From assembly GCF_003033885.1 (NCBI RefSeq), contig NZ_CP024081.1, positions 4,776,388 through 4,840,387 of the forward strand: a stretch of 64,000 nt of DNA, read 5' to 3'. Position 1 is the first letter of the stretch; each line of letters starts with the position of its first letter. Made by a program: the position numbers and the translations under genes. The notes beneath the pieces were generated by a model. The model had not been told where the DNA came from. It saw only the letters and a list, made by a program, of their open reading frames with translations, and ran no database searches. Origin of the DNA: Pseudomonas rhizophila (GTDB lineage Bacteria > Pseudomonadota > Gammaproteobacteria > Pseudomonadales > Pseudomonadaceae). Positions 56,135 through 64,000 of this stretch are shown here, piece after piece.

Positions 56135-57858
56135 AACTCGGGCCCCATGGAAAAGTGCAAGCGAATGCCGCCGTCGTCGTCCAGCGCATGGGCGAGGTCG
56201 AGGCGGATCGGCCCCACCGGCGACACCCAACGCACACCGACGCCGACACCCGTCTTGAGGCTCGGCAGCTCAAGGCTGTTAAAAGAGTTGCCTTGGTCGA
56301 CGAAGGTCGCCACCCGCCATTTTTGCGCAATCGAGTACTGATACTCGAGGCTGCCGGCGACCATGTAGCGACCACCGATACGATCACCTTCGGAGTTTTC
56401 CGGTGACAGGCTCTGATAATCGTAACCGCGCACGCTCTGGTCGCCACCGGCGAAGAAGCGCAGGGATGGCGGGATGGATTTGTAGCCATTGGTGGCGCTG
56501 CCACCGACCTGGGCCCGGGCCAGCAGACGATGCTTGTCGAACACGGTGGTCAGGCCCTTGACCATGGCCGTGCCATATAAAAGGTTGTTGTCCGAGCCAA
56601 GCCCTTCCTTGGCGACCTTGGTGTCGAATTGAATGCGATAGCCGTTGCGCGGATCGATGCGGTTGTCACTGCGCAAGTAGGAATAGCTCACGCCCGGCAT
56701 CAGCAAGGTGCTCAGGCCCGAATCGTCGCCGAGCCGATATTCCTCACGCTGCCACTTGAGCGACACCACCCGTTGCCAGCCACTGGGCAACTTGCTATGC
56801 CATTCCGGGCCCACGGTCAGCAGCTTGCTGAGGCTATCGGTGCCGGAAAGCTCTTCATATTGATAGCCACCGGCGTAGCGCATCTTGTCGGTCAACGGCG
56901 GGTCCAGCGGTACGTCGTACCACAGGCCAACGTTCTGCCGGGGCGCCGACACTTCCGCTTCCCAGCCATAACTGTGGCCCTGGGGATTGACCCAGTGGCG
57001 CGTCCAATTGGCCTTGGCCCGCGGGCCGACGTCGGTGGAGAACCCCAGGCCCAGGCCCATGGTGCGCGGCTTGCGGGTCTCGAGCTTGACCGCCACCGGG
57101 ATCACGTTATCGGTGGCGGCGGTGGGTGCCGCGTCCACCCGAACACCTTCGAAATATCCGCTCGATTGCAGGGCCTGGTTGAGTTCTGCGATGAGTTCCG
57201 AGTCGTACGCCTCGCCCGCCTTGAACGGCACCATGCGCTGCAACAACTCTTCATCAAAGGGTGTGTCACCCTCGAAACTCACCGGGCCCAGGGCGTAGCG
57301 CGGGCCGCTGTCGTAGACCAGCTCGATGTCGGCCACGCCGGCCTGGGGGTCCACCAACAGCTTCTGGCTGACAAATCGCCCGCTGAAAAATCCGTAGCGC
57401 GAGGCCTGGTTCTGGATGATCCGTTTGGCGTCTTCATAGCGCCCATGATTAAGCACCGCGCCAGGTTTGAGCGCGGCGTTGTCCGGTACGCGAAAAGCCT
57501 TGAGGGAAGCCGCCGGGCCTTCGATGCGCACGGTGACATTGCGCAGGTGCACGGGCTCGCCAGGGTCGATGGTCAGGATCAGGCGCGGGGTCTTGCCGCC
57601 CTCGACCTCGCTGTCGATCTGCGGCTGGTAGTAACCCAACGCCTGGGCGGCTTTGCGCGCCTGTTCTTCGGCACCCCGACTGAAACGCAGCAAGGCCTCT
57701 TCGTCACGATCGCCCACGCCGCCGATATAGCCTTCTACGTTAGCCTTGAGCTGGTCGTTGGACGGCTTGACCCGTACATCCAATTCACTTTGTGCCAGTG
57801 CCGCGCAGCTGAGGGACAGCAAGAGCGCACCACTGGTCATTCGTCCTGGGAAATTCAT
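56131..57858 (-). CDS. tamA: Outer-membrane assembly protein TamA
   Basis: 575 residues. Signal peptide 1-22 (cleavage ALA-QS), three POTRA domains (~25-265) and a C-terminal 16-strand Omp85 barrel with the VRGYDYQSLSPE loop of the family. Translationally coupled to tamB. Confidence 0.95.
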   Translation of the reverse strand: MNFPGRMTSGALLLSLSCAALAQSELDVRVKPSNDQLKANVEGYIGGVGDRDEEALLRFSRGAEEQARKAAQALGYYQPQIDSEVEGGKTPRLILTIDPGEPVHLRNVTVRIEGPAASLKAFRVPDNAALKPGAVLNHGRYEDAKRIIQNQASRYGFFSGRFVSQKLLVDPQAGVADIELVYDSGPRYALGPVSFEGDTPFDEELLQRMVPFKAGEAYDSELIAELNQALQSSGYFEGVRVDAAPTAATDNVIPVAVKLETRKPRTMGLGLGFSTDVGPRAKANWTRHWVNPQGHSYGWEAEVSAPRQNVGLWYDVPLDPPLTDKMRYAGGYQYEELSGTDSLSKLLTVGPEWHSKLPSGWQRVVSLKWQREEYRLGDDSGLSTLLMPGVSYSYLRSDNRIDPRNGYRIQFDTKVAKEGLGSDNNLLYGTAMVKGLTTVFDKHRLLARAQVGGSATNGYKSIPPSLRFFAGGDQSVRGYDYQSLSPENSEGDRIGGRYMVAGSLEYQYSIAQKWRVATFVDQGNSFNSLELPSLKTGVGVGVRWVSPVGPIRLDLAHALDDDGGIRLHFSMGPEL

Positions 57859-57924
57859 GGCGCGGATGCTATCACGAGCTTGGAAGCCTGATAGAGCCGG
57901 ACATGTCTCAAAAGTTTCCCCGGA

Positions 57925-58575
57925 TTACGCCGTCGCGCTCTGCAATACCTGCGGGTTGGCGTGAAAGAAGACATGTTCGCGGACGGGTCCTACCGCAATC
58001 TCGCCGATTTCCTCATAACCCTGACGTTTATAGAACTCCAGGTAACGTGGGTTGCCGGTGTCTAGCACCACGCCCTGGGAGTTCTCGTCCACCGCACACC
58101 AGTTATGCACCGCCGCCAGTAACTGTTCGCCGAAGTGTTGGCCTTGGAACTGTGGATGAACTCCCAGCAGGGGCAATACATGGACAGAATCCGACGGCAG
58201 GCAGGCCGTCACTGCGGCATGGTAGTCCAGGTAGCGCCGGGTGCAGCGAAAGCCGGTGCTCAACACCATGCGCAGGCGCCAGGCCCAACTTTCAGTGATA
58301 CCCAGGCGGCGCTGCGGTGGAGCAATCAAGGCAATGCCGATCAGGCGGTCGTTGACCAGCAAGCCGATGGCCGGCAGATCCTGGAGAAAATGCTGTTTGA
58401 CCAACTCACGCACCGTGGCCCGTACCCGATGTTCATAACCGGGCCGCTCGGATTCGAACAGGAAGCTGAAGGTCGGCTCATGACGATAGGCCTGATACAG
58501 CAATGAACGTGCCTCGCGGGAATAACCGCTGTCGAGCATATGGATGTCGGCGATGGCGGTGGCGGTTTCTGGCAT
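57925..58575 (-). CDS. GNAT-family N-acetyltransferase
   Basis: 216 residues from ATG 58575 (AGGAGA upstream); longer open frame upstream lacks support. The acetyl-CoA motif A is LLGVHPQFQGQHFGEQLL, and VVLDTGNPRYLEFYKRQGYE is motif B. The substrate is unknown. Divergent from xthA. Confidence 0.88.
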   Translation of the reverse strand: MPETATAIADIHMLDSGYSREARSLLYQAYRHEPTFSFLFESERPGYEHRVRATVRELVKQHFLQDLPAIGLLVNDRLIGIALIAPPQRRLGITESWAWRLRMVLSTGFRCTRRYLDYHAAVTACLPSDSVHVLPLLGVHPQFQGQHFGEQLLAAVHNWCAVDENSQGVVLDTGNPRYLEFYKRQGYEEIGEIAVGPVREHVFFHANPQVLQSATA

Positions 58576-58751
58576 GACGGTCAATCTCCTGGGCGAGGCT
58601 CGGTGAGGCCCCGCTCTTATTGAGTACGAACCCGATTGGGCTCTGATCGTTCCTACATGCACAGGACATTAGCAGCGCATTTGTCCTACTGCCACGCTGG
58701 CCGTGCTCCTACATGTCAGCTAGCATCGCAGTTTTGCCAGGACAGCCGACC

Positions 58752-59564
58752 ATGAAGATCGTCTCCTTCAACATCAACGGGCTGCGCGCCCGCCCCCATC
58801 AGCTGGCGGCGCTGATCGAGAAGCATCAGCCGGACGTGATCGGCCTGCAGGAAACCAAGGTCCACGACGAGCAATTCCCCCTGGCCGAGGTGCAGGCCCT
58901 GGGTTATCACGTGCATTACCATGGGCAGAAGGGTCACTACGGCGTCGCCCTGCTCTCCCGCCAGGCTCCACTGACGTTGCACAAAGGCTTCGAGAGCGAC
59001 GATGAAGACGCCCAACGGCGTTTCATCTGGGGCACCTTCGCCGATGCCAACGGTGTGCCGGTGACCATCATGAACGGTTACTTCCCCCAAGGCGAAAGCC
59101 GCGATCACCCGACCAAGTTCCCGGCCAAGGAGCGTTTCTACAACGACCTGCAGCAACTTCTGGAAAGCCGTTTCAGCAACGACCAGCCCGTAGTGGTGAT
59201 GGGCGACGTGAACATTTCCCCGGAAGACAGCGACATCGGCATCGGCCCGGACAACATGAAACGCTGGCTGAAAACCGGCAAATGCAGCTTCCTGCCGGAA
59301 GAGCGCGAGTGGATGGCCCGCCTGAAGAACTGGGGCCTGGTGGACAGCTTCCGGCACCTGAACCCGGACGTCACCGACCGCTTCAGCTGGTTCGACTACC
59401 GCAGCCGCGGGTTCGAAGACGAGCCCAAGCGTGGCCTGCGCATCGACCTGATCCTCACCTCCCATGGGCTGCTGCCACGGGTCAAGGATGCCGGGGTGGA
59501 TTATGAACTGCGCGGCATGGAGAAACCTTCGGACCATGCGCCGATCTGGCTGCAGTTGAGCTAA
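58752..59564 (+). CDS. xthA: Exodeoxyribonuclease III
   Basis: 270 residues from ATG 58752. AP-endonuclease/exonuclease motifs are [37 protein letters not shown] and [10 protein letters not shown]. It cleaves abasic sites and degrades 3' ends in base-excision repair. The AP-endonuclease family 1 length is normal. Confidence 0.96.
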   Translation: MKIVSFNINGLRARPHQLAALIEKHQPDVIGLQETKVHDEQFPLAEVQALGYHVHYHGQKGHYGVALLSRQAPLTLHKGFESDDEDAQRRFIWGTFADANGVPVTIMNGYFPQGESRDHPTKFPAKERFYNDLQQLLESRFSNDQPVVVMGDVNISPEDSDIGIGPDNMKRWLKTGKCSFLPEEREWMARLKNWGLVDSFRHLNPDVTDRFSWFDYRSRGFEDEPKRGLRIDLILTSHGLLPRVKDAGVDYELRGMEKPSDHAPIWLQLS

Positions 59565-59582
59565 ATCCAGGGCATACACAAA

Positions 59583-59677
59583 CCTTGTGGGAGCGAGCCT
59601 GCTCGCGATGACGGCGGCACATTCAAAATCAATGTGGCAGTTGCACCGCTATCGCGAGCAGGCTCGCTCCCACAAGG
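59583..59677. repeat. REPIN (inverted REP pair)
   Basis: CCTTGTGGGAGCGAGCCTGC and inverted GCAGGCTCGCTCCCACAAGG around a variable spacer, directly after xthA. Confidence 0.93.
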
Positions 59678-59712
59678 GATCTTCGGCGAACTGCGGCTGA
59701 CAAGTCGCACGC

Positions 59713-59730
59713 CTGTCACTTTTCAGTAAC
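59713..59730 (+). promoter_or_regulatory. Possible Pho box
   Basis: CTGTCAC-TTTT-CAGTAAC resembles the PhoB site CTGTCAT-N4-CTGTCAT (6 of 7 and 4 of 7 matches), 50 bp upstream of a phosphate-binding-protein gene. Confidence 0.45.
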
Positions 59731-59779
59731 CTGACTGACTTAATCTTCCGGCACGTTCTTAGGTTCAGAAGGTGTCGGC

Positions 59780-61114
59780 ATGCGGCTGCGCGTTGTTTTT
59801 TTCATGGGCCTCTGGCTGCCGCTTACGGCATGGGCCAGCGGCCTGCCGATTCCCGAACACGGCCCCGCGCTGCGCCTGCAAGGCTCGAACACCATCGGCG
59901 CCACGCTGGGGCCGGCGCTGGTCAAGGCGCTGATGGTGGATCAGGGGCTGCTCAAGGTCCGCACCGAAATCACCGACCGTGAGAACGAGCAGCGTATCGT
60001 CGGCCAGGCCGCCGATGGTCGACGGGTGGAAATCGACATTGCCGCCCATGGCTCCAGCACCGGGTTTTCCGCCCTCAAGCACGCCAGCGCCGAACTGGCG
60101 GCCTCTTCGCGACCGATCAAGGACAGCGAGCTCAAGGAACTGGCACATCTGGGGGACCTGAAAAATCCCAGCGCCGAACAGGTCATCGCCATCGATGGCC
60201 TGGCGATCATTCTTCATCCACAAAACCCGCTGCGCCAGCTCGACACCCGGCAACTGGCGAAGATATTCAGCGGCGAGGTGAACACCTGGGAATCGGTGGG
60301 CGGCGCCGGCGGCCCGATTCATCTCTACGCGCGGGATGAGCAGTCCGGCACCTACGACACCTTCAAGGAACTGGTGCTCAACCGACAGGGAAAACGCCTG
60401 GCCCCTTCTGCCCGGCGCTTCGAATCCAGCGAACAGCTTTCCGACGCTGTCAGCCAGGACCGGCAAGGCATCGGTTTCATCGGTTTGCCCTACGTGCGCC
60501 AGGCCAAGGCGCTGGCGATTGTCGACGGCGACTCCCAGCCCATGATGCCGCTGACCCACCTGATCGCCACCGAAGACTACCCTTTGTCGCGCAGGCTGTT
60601 CTTTTACCTGCCACCGCAAGAAACCAACCCGTGGGCCGAGGCACTGGTTGAGTTCACCCAAAGCGAAAAGGGCCAGGCCATCGTCGCGGCCAACGGATTC
60701 ATCGCGCAAACCGTCCAGGCCATGGCCGTCACCCCCAATGCGCTGATGCCTGAGGGTTATCAGGCCCTGAGCCGCCATGCCCAACGGCTGTCGGTCAACT
60801 TCCGCTTCGAAGAAGGCAGCGCCAGCCTCGACAACAAGGCCCAGCAGGACCTGGGGCGTGTGCTCGCCTATATAAAGCAGCACGACAAGCTCGACCGCCG
60901 AGTGACGCTGGTTGGGTTTGGCGACGCCAAGGACGACCCGGCACGCGCCGACCTTCTATCCCGGTTGCGGGCCATGGCAGTGCGGCGCGAATTGGTCAAA
61001 CACGGTGTGGCGCTGCGCGAAGTACGCGGCTTCGGCGCCCTGATGCCGGTGGCGGCCAACAGCGAGGATGAAGGCCGGGTGAGGAATCGGCGGGTGGAGG
61101 TCTGGGTTTACTGA
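59780..61114 (+). CDS. PstS-like phosphate-binding protein fused to an OmpA domain
   Basis: 444 residues. Signal peptide 1-19 (cleavage AWA-SG), then a PBP type II phosphate-binding-like domain (~28-300, with LQGSNTIGATLGPAL and RDEQSGTYDTF), then an OmpA/MotB peptidoglycan-binding domain (~330-444: SVNFRFEEGSASLDNKAQQDL, ending RRVEVWVY). The fusion would tether a phosphate binder to the cell wall. The gene stands alone with no pstCAB. Role inferred as phosphate scavenging or sensing. Confidence 0.88.
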   Translation: MRLRVVFFMGLWLPLTAWASGLPIPEHGPALRLQGSNTIGATLGPALVKALMVDQGLLKVRTEITDRENEQRIVGQAADGRRVEIDIAAHGSSTGFSALKHASAELAASSRPIKDSELKELAHLGDLKNPSAEQVIAIDGLAIILHPQNPLRQLDTRQLAKIFSGEVNTWESVGGAGGPIHLYARDEQSGTYDTFKELVLNRQGKRLAPSARRFESSEQLSDAVSQDRQGIGFIGLPYVRQAKALAIVDGDSQPMMPLTHLIATEDYPLSRRLFFYLPPQETNPWAEALVEFTQSEKGQAIVAANGFIAQTVQAMAVTPNALMPEGYQALSRHAQRLSVNFRFEEGSASLDNKAQQDLGRVLAYIKQHDKLDRRVTLVGFGDAKDDPARADLLSRLRAMAVRRELVKHGVALREVRGFGALMPVAANSEDEGRVRNRRVEVWVY

Positions 61115-61212
61115 CACCGAAAGGCCAAATGTTTATCCCGCCAGCCACGGCGTAGGACCTGACCGCCTCGCCTTGCGCCGTTGCCTACAACTACGCCAGA
61201 ATCCGCCGGCTT

Positions 61213-61468
61213 GTGCGCCTTGGGGTCGGGCTTTATCGTTTTCCGGTCGCTGACGAATCAGCGATCGGGTTTGGTAGCCCGGTTTTCCTGGTGCACGTGC
61301 AACCTGACGCAGGGGATTTCTATGCCCTCTGTTTTATGGTGGTCATGCGCAGGGCGTCCTCGGACGCGCCGGGTTGCCAGGTAACCGGTCTACCAACCTT
61401 CGTATGGCCACCTCCCTTCGTTTGGTAGCGAAAGGGATGGCTCCAATTTCTTACCTGGAGTTTCATCT
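61213..61468 (+). promoter_or_regulatory. Structured leader upstream of the DUF6124 gene
   Basis: A 250-bp leader with complementary elements. TTGGTAG occurs at 61271-61277 and again at 61422-61428, and CTACCAA at 61390-61396 can pair with either. A local hairpin CCCTTCG/CGAAAGGG encloses the second TTGGTAG. A 71-codon open frame runs through it (61213-61428) but has no good ribosome site. The arrangement could be a mutually exclusive RNA switch or a translated leader. The rest of 61115-61212 shows nothing. Confidence 0.4.
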
Positions 61469-61810
61469 ATGTTCAAACCAACACCTAATCCGCCAGACAC
61501 CGATCCAACCACCCTCAACACCAAAGAATTCGACAAAGCCGCCGACCGCGCCCTCGACTTCTACCTCAAGCCCAAACCCACCAAGCCCGAGCCTGCTCCA
61601 AGCCAAGTCTTCACCGTCGTCAACGGCATCGACACCGAAGCCCTGCTCGCCAACCTCAGCGAAACCCTGGCCTCGGCCAATGCCATGGTCAGCGACCTGG
61701 CCTTCGATCTGGAAGGTTCCCGGCGCCACGTCGCCCTGGGCATTCAGCAACTGATCGAACTGAGCGGCTTGCTGGCGAACCGAGCGCTGGATAACGTCGA
61801 CCCACGCTAG
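61469..61810 (+). CDS. DUF6124 (formerly DUF3077) family protein
   Basis: 113 residues from ATG 61469 (CTGGAG upstream). The N-terminus is Pro/Thr-rich and charged; the C-terminal half (TEALLANLSETLASANAMVS, LGIQQLIELSGLLANRALD) is the helical family core. These genes occur in several copies in Pseudomonas genomes, often behind similar leaders. Function unknown. Confidence 0.82.
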   Translation: MFKPTPNPPDTDPTTLNTKEFDKAADRALDFYLKPKPTKPEPAPSQVFTVVNGIDTEALLANLSETLASANAMVSDLAFDLEGSRRHVALGIQQLIELSGLLANRALDNVDPR

Positions 61811-61828
61811 CCGCTACCACACTCCCAC

Positions 61829-61902
61829 TGTGGGAGCGGGCTTGCTCGCGAAAGCGGTCTGCCAGTCAGCACTTGGTTGGCAGGCAGATCGCCTTCGTGA
61901 GC
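61829..61902. repeat. Degenerate REPIN
   Basis: The left half TGTGGGAGCGGGCTTGCTCGCG is intact; the right half GATCGCCTTCGTGAGC has decayed. The rest of 61903-62156 is AT-rich with small hairpins (TAGCC/GGCTA at 62078-62090) and no gene. Confidence 0.7.
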
Positions 61903-62156
61903 TAATCCATACAGAGAGCTCGACGCACTCCCCGGTGTTTAAGCAACCAATATCTTGTTCAACCTGCTGCTATGCTTAGGTCTTCTCGAAAAGAGTCGAA
62001 GCGACTTTCAAGTCAAAACTATTAGCGCTAAATTAACCCCATCAACACCGCTAATGCTAACTATGAATAGCCTTTCGGCTAAACCCGGCAAAGTTAATAA
62101 TCATATGAGCAAGGCTCGACCAACTTAACGTACGGCCCCGCCAAGGAAAAGCGATC

Positions 62157-63098
62157 ATGCCACTGAAGGTCAACGGGAAAAGCGTCTCTGATGGCTCCGC
62201 CAGTTCTAGTAGTTCAAGCACACCGCCTGCGGGGGAAACAATCGAACTCTCCGACCTCATTGCCGAGACGGAACCGGCGCTTGTGTCACTCGGAATAACC
62301 AGCCCCGCACAGCTAAAAACAGCGGAGTCATTACTAAAAAATCTACTAGTCACTGACAAATCTTTTGCCTCCGCTAGCGAACTGGCAAAATACTTATTCA
62401 GCATCCTCCACTCTCAGGAACCGTTACTACATCAGCAATCCGAGGACATTACCTATAAGCTCATCCTTGAAAGTATCGAGAACGAAAGCTGCCTTTCATC
62501 GTTCAAGACGGGCGGGCAAAAAACGGTGTCAATTATTCTACCCCACCCTCGATATTTACTCTCTCAGGCGAAGGATTCGTCGAAGGATAAGGTACTGATC
62601 CAACAAGTCAGTGATATGCAAGCGCTTAACAAACTCGGAATTAATGCCCTAAAAACGTCCGGAATATTTACATTCATGGACAAAAAATCATTTATCTCGG
62701 AGAAAGTAGAAGGCGCAGAAAACGCTCGAATCCTAGACAACGTTGTGGTAGACAACCTAAGCCTGACGCTCTCACGCTCAACATTGATTACTGCACTAAG
62801 GAAGGCCAAAATTTTTGACAAACTTCCTAAGTTGGAGCAGGCGACCAGCGACCTGGCGAAAATAGCAAAACATTGTGAAAACCACCCAAGATTCTTGAAC
62901 GATTTGCAATGTCTAGTTCAAGCAAGTACTGGCAACCTCATCATACATGATCCATCTGCAACGCTTCCCGACCAACCACAGAACCCAATGCAAGAAAAAG
63001 TACAAGCGACCCGTCTGAAAGGTTACGAGAAGAAGCTAACTTTCTTATTGAGCACGCTCAAGTCGCAGTGCAGAATTTTAGGTGGTGAAAGCCAGTAA
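62157..63098 (+). CDS. AT-rich orphan protein, possibly truncated secreted effector
   Basis: 313 residues from ATG 62157 (AAGGA upstream). The first 25 residues are Ser-rich and short of acidic residues, like type III secretion signals; there is no Sec signal. The middle part (GGQKTVSIILPHPRYLLSQ, FTFMDKKSFISEKVEGAEN) has a pattern faintly like a protein-kinase N-lobe and hinge, but no catalytic loop. The last few codons overlap, antisense, the end of a transposase remnant, so the gene has probably lost its original 3' end. Base composition is clearly more AT-rich than its neighbours, suggesting horizontal transfer. No family recognised. Confidence 0.6.
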   Translation: MPLKVNGKSVSDGSASSSSSSTPPAGETIELSDLIAETEPALVSLGITSPAQLKTAESLLKNLLVTDKSFASASELAKYLFSILHSQEPLLHQQSEDITYKLILESIENESCLSSFKTGGQKTVSIILPHPRYLLSQAKDSSKDKVLIQQVSDMQALNKLGINALKTSGIFTFMDKKSFISEKVEGAENARILDNVVVDNLSLTLSRSTLITALRKAKIFDKLPKLEQATSDLAKIAKHCENHPRFLNDLQCLVQASTGNLIIHDPSATLPDQPQNPMQEKVQATRLKGYEKKLTFLLSTLKSQCRILGGESQ

Positions 63099-63266
63099 AA
63101 TCATAGCGTTAAAGCCTTTCGCCAGCTGGCGATTCTCTTCAGCTAGCCGAATGTGTGCTCGAAGATGTTGCGCTGTTGATATTTTGGGTTGTCGAACGGC
63201 TTGATTCTCCGGCTGAAAATGAACTTTATCCAGCACCTGGGTATCACGGGCAGCATCAGGTAGCAT
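63078..63266 (-). pseudogene. IS5-like transposase, C-terminal remnant
   Basis: Two frames together read a transposase C-terminus: NPKYQQRNIFEHTFG in one frame and EENRQLAKGFNAMILLAFTT in the other, ending at 63078. This is the usual [KR]QRN-xxER-TF-x-LK-NRR...LAKxF ending of IS5-family DDE transposases. A frameshift and loss of the 5' part make it inactive. It abuts the end of the orphan gene at 63098. Confidence 0.55.
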
Positions 63267-63270
63267 TCGC

Positions 63271-63324
63271 GTGGCATTGCAACAGATGGCATTGCAACAG
63301 ATGGGACTGCAACAGATGGGACAG
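63271..63324. repeat. 15-bp tandem repeat, 3.6 copies
   Basis: Units GTGGCATTGCAACAG, ATGGCATTGCAACAG and ATGGGACTGCAACAG, plus a partial ATGGGACAG. It is located between the transposase remnant and the dusA fragment. Confidence 0.9.
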
Positions 63325-63422
63325 ATTTATTTAACTCTGGCCCAACCGATTGGCGCATCCCCATCCTCGCCATCCCATTCCTGTTAAACTGCGCTCCCGT
63401 CGCATTCGTCATTTCAGATCTC

Positions 63423-63506
63423 ATGCCCTCACATACAGCATCATCCCAAGTCCTCTCCCGCCGGTTCAGCGTTGCGCCGATGATGGATCGAAGCTACTGG
63501 AACTAA
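63423..63506 (+). pseudogene. dusA: dusA 5' fragment (probable attachment-site scar)
   Basis: Begins MPSHTASSQVLSRRFSVAPM and continues to the conserved VAPMMD of tRNA-dihydrouridine synthase A. It then departs after the Asp codon (63486-63488) into RSYWN and a stop, where DusA should continue WTD. This is exactly the 5' part of dusA. Integrative elements with dusA-specific integrases insert at this place, leaving a truncated 5' copy on one side and a rebuilt gene on the other. The full-length gene is not in the window, so the element should extend rightward. Confidence 0.82.
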
Positions 63507-63748
63507 AAAACCTTATTTTTCAGTAGCATAGAGACAATTTAATCCTTGCTGTAGCAAAAATTAAGCAGGGAATTGGAAATATCCCCTCAGAAGGGCCATT
63601 TTTCACGCAAGAGTCTGTCCACCGGATTATTGTCACGGCGCCGCTCTATGACCTACCAGCAAAAGCATTGTAAATTCGCTATACGTGAGCGCCCTGCCTT
63701 ACAGTCCATTCGACATCTCGACAGTTACTACCATTGCCCTGCAACAAC
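63507..63748. other. AT-rich start of the putative dusA island
   Basis: No convincing gene. The composition changes sharply to AT-rich just past the dusA fragment. A 74-codon open frame at 63573-63797 runs antisense into the next gene and shows no family features. Confidence 0.4.
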
Positions 63749-64000
63749 TCATTCGTCTACTGCTGGTAAATCTTCGGACTCCCCGGCGGGGCTATAATCG
63801 TATCCAGATATCTTTCGTTGGTATTGAATAATAATACTGGTTATATCTGGATCACCAACGCGCTCTTCCGCAAGCTTCAACCTATCCATCGCGTCGTCGA
63901 ATGCAGACATATCTTTAGCTCGCCTAAAAATCTCAACACCGACATCACAATATGTGCGCAAAAAATCTTTGTTATCTTTATACCTATCTATAGCGTTAGT
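63749..64000 (-). CDS. Hypothetical protein, C-terminal part (continues past window edge)
   Basis: The frame is open from the right edge (TNAIDRYKDNKDF) to the stop at 63749, 83 residues. Helical and charged, with repeated short helices (VEIFRRAKDMSAFDDAMDRL, KLAEERVGDPDIT) that may be TPR-like. A TTG codon at 63961 is unlikely to be the real start because the frame stays open upstream. It lies inside the putative dusA element, transcribed towards dusA. Function unknown. Confidence 0.6.
   Translation of the reverse strand, partial: TNAIDRYKDNKDFLRTYCDVGVEIFRRAKDMSAFDDAMDRLKLAEERVGDPDITSIIIQYQRKISGYDYSPAGESEDLPAVDE

Noticed and set aside
61900..62156. Hrp box upstream of the effector-like gene
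   Set aside because: No GGAACC-N15/16-CCAC arrangement is present before 62157.

Overview
The window is chromosomal DNA of a Pseudomonas, most likely from the P. fluorescens group. The evidence is the GC-rich coding style, the infC-rpmI-rplT-pheST-ihfA block, RsmE, a DUF1654-endA pair, TamAB, and about eight copies of the GTGGGAGC...GCTCCCAC REP/REPIN family that fills Pseudomonas intergenic spaces. Most of the window is ordinary core genome, with accessory DNA in three places: about 18.5-22.2 kb beside a tRNA-Pro gene, 61.1-64 kb at the right end, and two specialised catabolic clusters at the left.

1-11.6 kb is an amide-utilisation locus. A leftward operon encodes a Urt/Fmd-type five-gene ABC importer (urtABCDE), a formamidase (fmdA), a zinc-ribbon FmdB protein and an aliphatic amidase (amiE, cut by the window edge). 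Divergent from it is an unusual two-component pair: a histidine kinase whose sensor half looks like an NCS1 permease followed by an eight-cysteine segment, and a LuxR-type response regulator. A triple TGACGTA/TACGTCA array lies in the shared intergenic region. 11.7-18.4 kb is a leftward cluster of an NAD-kinase-like protein, two divergent halves of a glycine-decarboxylase-like P-protein and an acyl-CoA ligase, controlled by a divergent TetR regulator with paired palindromic operators. No H, T or L protein is present, so the substrate is unknown; this is the best candidate here for an undescribed pathway.

18.5-22.3 kb holds a decayed mobile element next to tRNA-Pro(GGG): a twice-frameshifted phage/pyocin holin, the C-terminal part of a tyrosine recombinase, and small orphan genes. 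22.4-29.7 kb is the conserved thrS-infC-rpmI-rplT-pheS-pheT-ihfA-merR block. Just upstream of thrS a hairpin mimics the anticodon arm of tRNA-Thr(GGU), suggesting ThrRS translational autoregulation. 30-42.4 kb contains small envelope proteins, a cold-shock gene, a ribose operon (rbsBACRKD) with an exported nucleoside hydrolase as its last gene, a LexA-box-controlled DUF1654-endA pair and rsmE. 42.6-47.2 kb carries cysS, glnS, ppiB and lpxH. 47.3-52.2 kb is a tripartite EmrAB-OMF efflux operon with a MarR repressor and twin operators. 52.4-59.6 kb has tamA-tamB, a GNAT gene and xthA.

59.7-64 kb has a PstS-OmpA fusion behind a possible Pho box, a DUF6124 gene with a structured leader, an AT-rich effector-like orphan ending in a transposase remnant, and a 27-codon 5' fragment of dusA. 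The dusA fragment is the signature left when an integrative element inserts into dusA, so a genomic island probably begins near 63.49 kb and runs off the right edge.
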